Positions 46,701-58,700 of a stretch of DNA of 64,000 bases are shown piece by piece (position 1 is the stretch's first letter; every line of letters starts with the position of its first letter). The position numbers and the translations under genes are program-made. Location: contig NC_068939.1 of the NCBI RefSeq assembly GCF_016801865.2, positions 151,421,132-151,485,131 on the forward strand. Direction: 5' to 3'. The notes beneath the pieces were generated by a model. That model was not told the DNA's origin, searched no databases, and saw nothing but the letters and a program-made list of their open reading frames with translations. Source of the stretch: Culex pipiens pallens. Lineage: Eukaryota; Arthropoda; Insecta; Diptera; Culicidae.

Positions 46701-49700
46701 TAAAAAATAATGCATGACTTCGCATGGTGCGATTTTAGCTGTCCGATTTTAGCTGTCTGGACGCAAATGAAAGGTTATTACTAGATGGTCTTTCAATGAA
46801 AAATAGTTTGAGGACCGAAGAGTTCAGCCAAACATTTGAAAAGGTCGTATGAAACTTTAAAATGCCGTGTTGACGGTGTCTGTTACAAAGAGTCCATGTC
46901 TGAAAATATTTTGATCGAATTCCTCGGACAATTTTACGTAACATACTTAACATTGGGAGGAGTTCATTAACAGGATTCCGAGATATGATTCTTTGGAAAT
47001 AAAATCCGGGTTGTTGGACGTGCCGCGCGCAAAGACGGAAAAATTAGGAAATTGGCAAAAAATCTATAACTTTAAAATTTCAGCGATGACCTATCCATGT
47101 TTGGGTACCAAAAGTTGCGTCTTTCAATTACAAAAATTGTTTTGTTTTTTTCCATGCTGTTTTCCTGGGGAATTGCAAGGATCTGACACGCATGCAGTTT
47201 TCTGAAGTCACCGCCAGAGGCGCTGTCAATATTGTTTACGTTTGGTTTTTTGAAAAGGTCGTATGAAATACATACATAAATATTTTTCCAAATTATTTTT
47301 TGTGAGTTTTTTCACTATCTTTTGCATATATATTTGAGATGATTACAAGTATTAAGTAAATTTCTCCACATTTAACAATTATAATATCAAAATATTACAA
47401 GGTTTTACTTGACCATCCAAGCAATATATCAAAATACACTAAACTAAAAATGAAATAGATTCAATTTCCTTGAAACAACATAAATTACGTTTGATTCTTC
47501 CTGACCGTTGGTTTAAAATAAATTGCGCTTTTAAAATACTCACTAAATTTCCGTCGAAAATGTTTAAAACTATTTTATTTGAACATCAAAAGGTTGATAT
47601 GCCAATATTAAGTGCTCGATGAAATTAAATGCTGATCCCCAAGTTCAAGTCCGAGATAAAATGTAAATCTTTTTAAGGACAAAAGATCAACTAAAAAAAA
47701 ATATTTTTTGTAAATTATGACTTGGTTCGATCTTGGTTCGATTTTGACTTCACTCGCCTTGTATGTGGATGACAGTCGTGACGTAGCCGTGGGGAATTTC
47801 TGTATAGGGACGTGGCGTTACACCGTGCTGCCATCTTGTTTTTTTAAGTGCAAAAGTGGAAAAGTACTGAGTCATCGTCTAAAAATAAACGGCTTCCTAT
47901 CCCGCCCAGGAAAATGAAGTCGATATCACCCTGTAATGTGTCGTCGACGCCCGCCCAGCAAAATGAAGTCGATAAAGTAGTCGGTTTCGATAAAGAAAAA
48001 TTGGAAAACGTGGTCTAAAAATAGCGACGCCATCCTCCTATGTTTATGTACAAAGTCCACATTTGTTCATCCAATCTCGTTTATCCATAGTCCAGAAGCT
48101 CCTCAACATATTTTGGAGAACCAAATCAGGACAAAGTTAACATTTGAATGAAAAAAATAGTTTTAAAATTTTATAATGCGTTTTCACTAGTTCAGTTGTT
48201 TTGCAATCATTAGTTTTCAAAAAATGTAAGATTAAAACAAAAAAAACCTTATAATTGATGAGAGTTCGACTGTTGTTATTTTTTTGAGTTTGATCGGCTA
48301 CTCAGTCTGGGCAAAGTGAAACGCTGTTTATGCTGTGTCCGACGTTGTTAATTTTAGTCAGTGTACCACCAGCTTTTGATGGAATTTATGACGTTAGCCT
48401 TAGAAAAGGCAGCTAACAAGAAACGTCAAGCTATGTATGGTTTCTGTAATAAGTCCTCTACTATGTGTTTCTAACAATAAATTATTAATTAATAGTTCCC
48501 CCTGAAGAAGGCGCCAATCAGCGCCGAAACGTCGGACACAGCATAAACAGCGTTTCACTTTGCCCAGACTGAGTAGCCGATCAAACTCAAAAAAAAAACA
48601 AAAAAAACCTTTTTGCGGTAATGTACATCGAAAATTTAAACTTCTAATATTTGTACCAGCGTAACATAAAAGAATAATTTCTACGTTTTCGAAATCGACT
48701 TTTCTTTGTATTTTTTGTCTTAAATGAAACTTTGTCCTCGAATTCCTTTTGTTCAGTGAAGTCATTTTGCATTATTCTTTTTAAAGAAAATGTTATTTAT
48801 AAAATATCGTCGAACAAAATTTTTAGAGGCAATTCAAATTTGCAATCGGAAAAGACTTAACTTTTTGGTTAAGTGCACCGAGTTGTAGCCATTTTTAGAT
48901 GACATTTTTCGAAAAAATCAGTTTTTTTTTCATTTGAATCCTCGTAAATTTTATTTTGAATTTTCCTACAGAAAATTTCCTACAATTTTCCTTTTTTCCT
49001 TTCTTGTCTTTGTGCTGCGAAAAACTAAGTTTTCTAAGTGTCAGTCAACTTGAGATATTTTGGAAACTTGATTTGATTTTCATTGTAAAAAAAATAACTT
49101 TAACGAAATATTCTATTCCTTGCTATTTAAGTAATAAAGTGATCCCTTATTTTAGATGTTTTCATATATTGGGCTAGATTTTTAAATTTCAAAATAGTTT
49201 TTAATAAAGAGGTATGAAAAAATAATTTTTGTGATTTTTTTGTTTTCTGTACACACCTAAAATAAAACAACAAAATATCGCACCAATTTCAGTCCCTCAA
49301 TTTCTTAAAAGGTTTTGCTGTTTTTTTCTCTTTAATATGAAGTCAACCCACATCAAACTACCAAAGCTTGTTGTCAATCATCATTTAGCCGAAACGTTCT
49401 GTTGCAAGCAAACAATACAAAACAAGGGTTGAATCAAAATCAGCACTTTTCCACTATCTCAAAGTGTTCCAGTATAAACAAGAAAGAGGGGATTTACGAT
49501 AAATTTTCTCAGACGAATAAAATCTAGTCACGTACCACCGGAAAAGCTCTCTAGCATAAAACATCGTTACTTGGAATTTCATGCTTGGTAATGGACGATT
49601 AGGTAGGTGGAATCAATACTTGGCAGTTCATTTTGCTTCTTAAACTTTTCCAACAATTTTGTGGCATCCACTTAGAGCTTTATTTAAGTAAGATCATGTC

Positions 49701-52700
49701 ATTTCTGGGACGAATAACTAGTTTCAACCGAATCACACCGCGGAGGATTGTAGTTTGCTCTAAATAATTGTAACCGGCAATTACGTCGTAAATCACGCCC
49801 AACGACGCTCAAGCGGATGTACCAACGCAGTCGGACAAATCTGCCTCCACGGTGAGCTGTGTGGGTGCTAGCTTTTATGGAGCAACTTGGTATTTTACGA
49901 CCGAAAATGCACCGAGGTGGAACACCGTGCGTCTCCACGGGATAAAGTGCATAACAACTTCTGTGAAATGATTCTGAGTAACGTGAGTCACGCTGCTCGT
50001 TGATTGCACTTATTGTGCACCCAACGACCTGAACACCTGCCAAAGAGGCTTTTAATTTTGACGATCGTCCAAATTTCGCTTGTACCATGCTCATGTTTTT
50101 AGGTAATTAATCCCTAAATTACAACAACAACAAAAAAACCAACAAAAGTTATTATTATCTCCCACCGGGTGGTGCTAATCTACCGTAAAGCGGGGTGACT
50201 TTGATCACCGAGAGTGCACCGCAGGCCGGTTGCAGACCTCTTTCCGCCGGCTGATGAACGATGTTGAGCAAAGTGCTGTCGCGCGAAACTCAAAACAAAT
50301 TTCGCTAAAATTACCATCTGCAATAAACCAGCAAACTGTCAACGGAAACAAACAAAAAAACACACAATAAGAATCCGCGCGTCATACATCACGGGTGAAA
50401 CGAGTTTTCCCCTTATTGATGTTTTGGGAAACTTTTTTTTTCGAGCTCTCTCTCCCAAGTCGAATAATGATGATGAGGTCCACTTTTGCTGACTTCGTCT
50501 CCTCAAACGGTAACCGGCCGTCAAACAATTGGCTATTTTTAGTAGTAAGTCTGTGAAGGAGAAAAAAAAATCTGTAACAAGAGGGAAAATTCTTGAAAAG
50601 TTCAAGGTGTGGTCAGTAAAGTACAGTCTGCTGCACTATTTTTTTTCGGAATTTCAAGAAATTATTAATGAATTAAATTAATGCAGCCTCGAAAACAGCT
50701 GCCATGCAATTTCTTGAAGTAAAACACTGATTTTGAGCTCCACATGGCAACTGGTCGAGACAGGTTGATAAATGAGCGAAGCGATGAATGATCGTGAAGG
50801 TTGTGGTGGCTATCAACCAAAGCATGACCGGTATAAGTCGAGAAGAAAGAAAAGAAATCGCGCTTTAACCGTCAAAAGTTAGTCACATTAATTGTCTAAA
50901 AATACATTCATTCACAAATGGAAGGCTTGAAGAACATCGGGGCAAAGATAACACGAGGTCATTTTTTTCTATAAGAAAATTTCCGCGAATATTTACGTAC
51001 GTACACATAGAGCGATATAAAAACAATCCTCGACCATGTGAACACTTTATGCAATGTGCGCCGTCTAATTCGCATAGGAAGCGCAAAAATGCTTTGACGA
51101 AATCCGCGTGCGAAAATAACATGTTTACTCGTTGAAATTTGAGAAATAACTCGTGGTTATAGCGTAATAATTTGACAAAATCCTTGAAGAGCAGTTCTCT
51201 ACGGAATCGGTCTTTTTTCTTTAATTTTAATTTTTGTATTTTTTAATCCGGCTGAAACTTTTTTGGTGCCTTCGGTATGCCCAAAGAAGCCATTTTGCAT
51301 CATTAGTTTGTCCATATAATTTTCCATACAAATTTGGCAGCTGTCCATACAAAAATGATATGTGAAAATTCAAAAATCTGTATCTTTTGAAGGAATTTTT
51401 TGATCGATTTGGTGTCTTCGGCAAAGTTGTAGGTATGGATATGGACTACACTGAAAAAAATTGATACACGGTAAAAAAAAATTTGGTGATTTTTAATTTA
51501 ACTTTTTGTCACTAAAACTTGATTTGCAAAAAAACACTATTTTTAATTTTTTTCATTTTTTGATATGTTTTAGAGGACATAAAATGCCAACTTTTCAGAA
51601 ATTTCCAGAATGGGCAAAAAATCTTTGACCGAGTTATGATTTTTTGAATCAATACAGATTTTTAAAAAAAATCGAAATATTGGTCGCAAAAATTTTTCAA
51701 CTTCATTTTTCGATGTAAAATCGAATTTGCAATCAAAAAGTACTTTAGTGAAATTTTGATAAAGTGTACCGTTTTTAAGTTATAGCCATTTTTAAGTAAC
51801 TTTTTTGAAAATAGTCGCAGTTTTTCATTTTTTAAAAATAGTGCCCATGTTTGCCCACTTTTGGAAAAAATATTTTTGGAAAGTTGAGAAAATTCTCTAT
51901 ATTTTGCTTTTTCGGACTTTGTTGATACGACCCTTAGTTGCTGAGATATTGCCATGCAAATGTTAAAAAACAGGAAAATTGATGTTTTCTAAGTCTCACC
52001 CAAACAACCCACCATTTTCTAATGTCGATATCTCAGCAACTATAGGTCCGATTTACAATGTTGAAACATGAAACATTCGTGAAATTTTCCGATCTTTTCG
52101 AAAAAAATACTTTCAAAAATTTTAAATCAAGACTAACATTTCAAATGGGCGTAATATTGAATGTTTGGCCTGTTTGAAATGTTAGTCTTGATTTTGAATT
52201 TTTGAAAATATTTTTTTCGAAAAGATCGGAAAATTTCACAAATGTTTCATATATTAACATTGTGAATCGGACCTATAGTTGCTGAGATATCGACATTAGA
52301 AAATAGTGGGTTGTTTGGGTGAGACTTAGAAAACATCAATTTTCATGTTTTTTAACCTTTGCATGGCAATATCTCAGCAACTAAGGGTCGTATCAACAAA
52401 GTCCGAAGAAGCAAAATATAGAGAATTTTCTCAGCTCTTCAAAAATATTTTTTTCAATAGTGGGCAAACATGGGCACTATTTTTAAAAAATGAAAAACTG
52501 CGACTATTTTCAAAAAAGTTACCTAAAAAAGGTTATAACTTGAAAATGGTGCACTTTTTCAAAAATTCACTAAAGTACTTTTTGATTGCAAATTCGATTT
52601 TACATCGAAAAATGAAGTTGAAAAATTTTTGCGACCAATATTTCGATTTTTTGAAAAAATCTGTATTGATTCAAAAAATCATAACTCGGTCAAAGATTTT

Positions 52701-55700
52701 TTGCCCATTCTGGAAATTTCTGAAAAGTTGGCATTTTATGTCCTCTAAAACATATCAAAAAATGAAAAAAATTAAAAATAGTGTTTTTTTGCAAATCAAG
52801 TTTTAGTGACAAAAAGTTAAATTAAAAATCACCAAATTTTTTTTTATCGTGTATCAATTTTTTTCAGTGTAGTCCATATTCATACCTACAACTTTGCCGA
52901 AGACACCAAATCGATCAAAAAATTCCTTCAAAAGATACAGATTTTTGAATTTTCACATATCATTTTTGTATGGACAGCTGCCAAATTTGTATGGAAAATT
53001 ATATGGACAAACTAATGATGCAAAATGGCTTCTTTGGGCATACCGAAGGCACCAAAAAAGTTTCAGCCGGATTAAAAAATACAAAAAAAATCGAATGACC
53101 GAAATCTCAGAGAATTGCTCTGAACTCCTTTGCAAAGATTATGTTACAGCTTGTTTTTGATGATGTTTGAATTCAATTTATATTTCTAAACATATTCGGA
53201 ATACAATTCAAAGTGTGGTAGAATATTAGTTTTTTGTTGTATATCTTTCAATAATTATTAGGCTAGTGATTTTTCACGCTCAAAAAAAGCAATTTTCACG
53301 GGGACCTTGATTCTGAAACACAAAACACGGAACGTGTAAAATGCTAAAAAGTGTAAAATATTATAAACTTCTTGCTTATTTTCAATTACTTAAGAATGTT
53401 GTTAATATAACATTATCTACCGAATAGAATTAAAACTAAAATTTTGAGTGAAATTTGCAAAACTGATTTATCACAGGCTTCACAAAATTGTATCAAAATA
53501 TTCGATTTATAAAGCATAACAAATTTACGTGATCTATTTTACATTTTATTGAATTCCATATGAAAACAATATTTAGCAGTCTTGTCTGGCTGTGTGGATC
53601 AATTGGACCGCGCACTGGACTCACAATCCAGAGGTCACCGATTCGAATCCCGAGGCGGACGCAACAAAATTTACGGTGATTCCGTCTAGCCAAAATGAAT
53701 GATATTGCCCTATGAAAACTATTTTTAAAAGTTTTCATCTACAAAAAAGTGAAAAATCAAGAGGCATAAATATAATATAATATAATCGTGGGTCTCGTGG
53801 CGCAGGGGTAGCGGCTTCGGCTGCCGATCCCGATGATGCTATGAGACGCGGGTTCGATTCCCGCCTTATCCACTGAGCTTCTATCGGATGGTGAAGTAAA
53901 ACGTCGGTCCCGGTTTCTCCTGTCTCGTCAGAGGCGCTGGAGCAGAAATCCCACGTTAGAGGAAGGCCATGCCCCGGGGGGCGTAGTGCCAATAGTTTCG
54001 TTTTTTTTTTTTTTTAAATATAATCTGAAACAATGTATTTAAAATAAAACAAAAGATTTTAAATTCTAAATTTCCACGTGAAAAAAATTTACATGACATT
54101 GAAAACATCTAAATTATTCTTAAAAAGGTCAGATTTTAATGTTCAAAAATTATATTATGGAGCAAAATTCAAAGTAAAATGGTTATTACAGAGAATCAAA
54201 ATAACATTTATTTAGTAAGGCCGATGCAATTATTTTTAAAAGTTTTTGCTCCTCGGCTCTGGCAAAAACAGCAGCAAAAAAATGTGTTAAAATTCATTTT
54301 ACACTAGTTTAGTCGTTTTGCAATCATTAGTTTATAAAAATCAGATCTGAAGAAGACAAAAAATTTATCGAAAAAAATATCTGAGCTTCTTTCAAAATAC
54401 TAGTCAAAATATAACTTAAACAATTTTTTTGGGAAAATTTAAACTTATAAAATAAATATAGAGATTAAACATGTACCTTAAATCTATTTATTTTTCAAAT
54501 ATCATTCTAACGGTCTCTCAATATTTTCATTTTTTAAACATGTACTGAGGTAGGCCACACAATGTCCATGTGCGTTTGTAAAAAAAAGTTCTTTTCAATT
54601 AGGCTTTTTAAAAAAAGTTTAGTTGAAAATTGTTATTTTTAAAACCGAGGTGACTTTGACAGTCATTCTGTTTCTTACAAATATCAGCCTAAAAGTGTGC
54701 AAAATTGAATTTATGTCGTCAAATTGACCTTAGGTAAGGTTACTTTGTATGTTTCATTTGAGAAATTCACTTTGAAATGTTTGTTGAATTAAGTTCAATA
54801 CCTTTTTATAAAATGTATATAAATTAACGGCTAAGTGATTTTTTTTATTCAAAATTTATCAAAAATTGATTTTTTCAAAGATCAACTTTTGTTATCACCA
54901 AATCGATTTTTTTAGCATGAATAGAAAAAAAATCCAAATTTACTACCGAAAATATTGAAAATGCGTTTTGTACCGAATGAAACAAAAAATTAAATACATA
55001 AAATATAAATACAAATAAATATGGACGAAAAAGTGTTTTAAACGCATTTTACACGCGTCCAGTTGCTTCTCAATCATTCGCTTTCAAAATATCGATGTTT
55101 TGACGGAAATGTATTGACGGAAATGAGTTGTTGAGCAATTGATTTAATTTTTCTCATCTTTCCAGGTGCATTGGCGTACGCCGAGTTAGGCACGATGAAC
55201 ACATCCTCCGGAGCAGAATGGGCATACTTTATGGACGCGTTCGGGGCCTGGCCCGCCTTCCTGTTCTCCTGGGTCTCGACGCTGGTCCTGAAGCCGTCCC
55301 AGATGGCGATCATCTGCCTCTCGTTCGCCCAGTACGCCGTCGAGGCCTTCGTGGCCGAGTGCGATCCACCCTTGAGCGTTGTGAAAATGGTTGCAATACT
55401 GGCGATAGGTAAGTGTCTTTGGACAGAAAAAGGATGTTTTTTAAAGAGTGTCTGATGTAAGCTAACAGTTTTTGAGGTCTTATTTTAAATTTAAACAAAA
55501 CAACCATCTTCCGTTAACTCACGACGTCATCAGTTGTGTTGAATTGTTTTGTTTGTTTTTGGTTTTCGAAACCCGTCAGCGAACTATTTTTAATTTTCTG
55601 TTGCAGAATCACGGTTTACCCTGTAATAAAATAGAGAGTAGGCGTGATTCCGTTGCATCCGATCATCGAACCGTCGTGGACGTGGTGTGGTCCCGGGATG

Positions 55701-58700
55701 AGGCGTTTGGACATGACGACCACAAGCGCAGGCGACTCCGCCAGCATCGCTCGCAGGGAATCTCCAAATGTCCTTTACTCTCAAGATCAGCTATCTCCTA
55801 GCGCTATAAAAAGATCTTTTCTTATAGACTGATGGTCCGCGAGAACTCACCTGTAGAAGCAGAATACACACACTTGCCAGAACCAAACTGACTGTGTATG
55901 TGTCCCCTGCGTATCTTCTGTCTGTATATATTGATGGTTCTCCGTGCGTGATCGCGTGTCTCTGTGTGTGTGCCTGTAGGTGATCGAGATCACGATAGGA
56001 CCTATCGACTGATCGAGATCGCACTTAGGCAAGATCAAACCGGTCGTCATCCTACTAGGCTCATCAGCTGCCTCTCATCAAGTACTGTCATCAAATTCAT
56101 CATCGATCATCTCCATCACGTTCTATTACCGTTACTTTCGTAAACCGGGATGTCTGCTCAGTACGAATCTAAGATCGTTCTTTTCTTCTTCTTCTCTTCC
56201 CCTCACCACAACCAACTACTTCTACTTGGCAACGCAACGCACCGACGCCCGTACATCAACCCCACCTTCTGTGCTGCACCTGCTCGTCCGTTTTTTTCCG
56301 TTGCGTTTTCCTTAGTGAGCATTTTATTTGTAAACTGTTATAGCGTTAATTTAGGGATGGCTGTACAAAACGTCTTCACCTCTGCAAAACTGATCGCGGT
56401 GCTGATCGTCATCTGCGGCGGCGCCTACAAGCTGTTCCAGGGCAACACGCAGCACCTGCAGAATGCATTTACCGGCCCGACGCCGTCGCTGGGGGCGATC
56501 GCGACCGCCTTCTACACCGGCCTGTGGGCGTACGACGGGTGGAACAACCTCAACTACGTCACCGAGGAGATCCAGAACCCGAGCAAGTGAGTCCATTAAT
56601 CGATAACTGACAAAGTGAGTAGCACGCACTAACAACCCCTCATTCCAGGAACCTCCCGCGCTCGATCATCATCGGCATCCCGCTGGTGACGCTGTGCTAC
56701 GCGCTGATCAACGTGTCCTACCTGGCCGCCATGTCGCCGACCGAGATGATCGAGTCGGAAGCCGTCGCGGTCACGTTCGGCAACCGCATCCTGGGCGCGA
56801 TGGCCTGGCTGATGCCACTGAGCGTCACCATCAGCACATTTGGCAGCGCCAACGGAACGCTGTTTGCCGCCGGCAGGTATGTGTGTCACGCCGCCGCCGG
56901 ACATCGTGCCAATTGGCACGGAAATAATGCCCTGTCGTAATTACCGCGACGAGAGATGGCGCGACGGAGCAAAAAGATATCGATTATTTTCTGTCGTCGT
57001 CGTCGTCGTCGCGGTAGAAAGTAGTTTATTGTTGTTATTATACTGACGGACGTTTCAATTATCTTTCCCGCCTCTCGCCACATGTGTAGATTGTGCTTTG
57101 CCGCAAGCCGTGAAGGACACCTGTTGGACATCCTTTCGTACGTACACGTGCGCCGTCTGACACCGGCTCCGGGACTGATTTTCCACGTAAGTTAATCGAG
57201 TTAACGCAAATTGTGAAATTCGCTGCTAAACTTTCAACTGCCTTCCAGTCAATGATTGCCGGTGCGATGGTCCTCTACGGAACGATCGACTCGCTGATCG
57301 ACTTCTTCAGCTTCACGGCGTGGATCTTCTACGGTGGCGCGATGTTGGCTCTTATCGTGATGCGTTACACTAAACCCAACTACCCGAGGCCCTACAAAGT
57401 AAAGTGTTCTACCGTTAGAGGGATGCTTGACAATCGTTAACTAACTGAACGTATTCTAGGTTCCACTTATCATTCCAATTTTGGTTATGGTCATTTCCGG
57501 CTACCTCGTGGTAGCGCCCATCATCGAGAAACCACAGATTGAGTACCTGTATGCAGTGTTGTTTATATTCACCGGTTTCATCTTCTACATACCGTTCGTG
57601 CACTACGGCTATCATCCAAAGTTTATGAGTAAGTTGGTTTGCATTTTAGTAGTTTGTTAACCCGCGGATTGCCACGCAATTATTGTAATCTCCTATTTTT
57701 TTGTGCCATCCCCGAAATTAAATTACCATCATCAGGGGTGACATTGGGTCATAACAATTTCGGCATATTTGTATGACCCAATCTTACCCCCCAGACCAAT
57801 ATAACGGAATTATATGGAAACTTCAACTAGAGGAAATGTGTCCATCCTACTAAGCGGTCGTGTCTGAAGGATGCTCGATAATCCGGGGTATTCCTTACAC
57901 CAACCAGTAGAGCAGCTCTTTGTGAACATTTCTGTTTAATTTGACTATTCCAAAAGCTATTCCTATTTCATTTACAAGCATTTGACAAAAATATTTTCAA
58001 AGTCTATTCTGGTTTGACGAGAATACCCTGTCGTCCACGCAATTTTCATTATCGGCCTTCAGTTGCTGCCAGTTCATGTTATTTGAAATAAACCTTTAGG
58101 ATTAAGAGGCAGTATTTGTAGATTCTGCTCGGTTTGTTCTAGAGGTCGTATCGAGGTGCTCCGATTTGGATGAAACTTTCAGGGTTTGTTTGTCTATACA
58201 TGAGATGAACTCATGCCAAATATGAGCCCTCTACGACAAAGGGAAGTGGGGTAAAACGGGCATTGAAGTTTGAGGTCCAAAAAACATGAAAAATCTTAAA
58301 ATTGCTCGCATTTCCGTAAAACTTCATCAATTCCAACTCTCTTAGATGCATTCGAATGGTCTTTTGAAGCCCTTCAAAATGTGCTATAGACATCCAGGAT
58401 TGGTTTGACTTTTTCTCATAGCTTTTGCAAATTACTGTTAAAAATGGATTTTTTTAAAACCTTAATAACTTTTTGCAACAGCCTCCAACACCCATACTCT
58501 CATAGGTCAAAAGTTAGGGAATTTCATGGACTATAAGCCTACGGTATTAACTTTTTGGCCAATCGCAGTTTTTCTCATAGTTTTACGATTTTTCTATAAC
58601 AAACATTTTACAACGTTAGTTTTTGCCCTGTAGGCCTCCATAGCGGCACTTTTTGGTCTCAATTTTGACATATTCGGAATCCTCAGGAAATTTTACATTA

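Noticed and set aside
52345..52806. 153-codon plus-strand frame and the matching minus-strand frame at 51662-51955
   Set aside because: They encode the same peptide because they lie in the two arms of the 1.9-kb palindrome.
53807..53880. Functional tRNA gene
   Set aside because: It is the head of a SINE with body, T tail and target duplication.
56840..57046. Read-through extension of exon 7 or separate small gene
   Set aside because: The GT donor at 56877 and acceptor before 57090 restore a conserved family block, while read-through gives low-complexity peptide.
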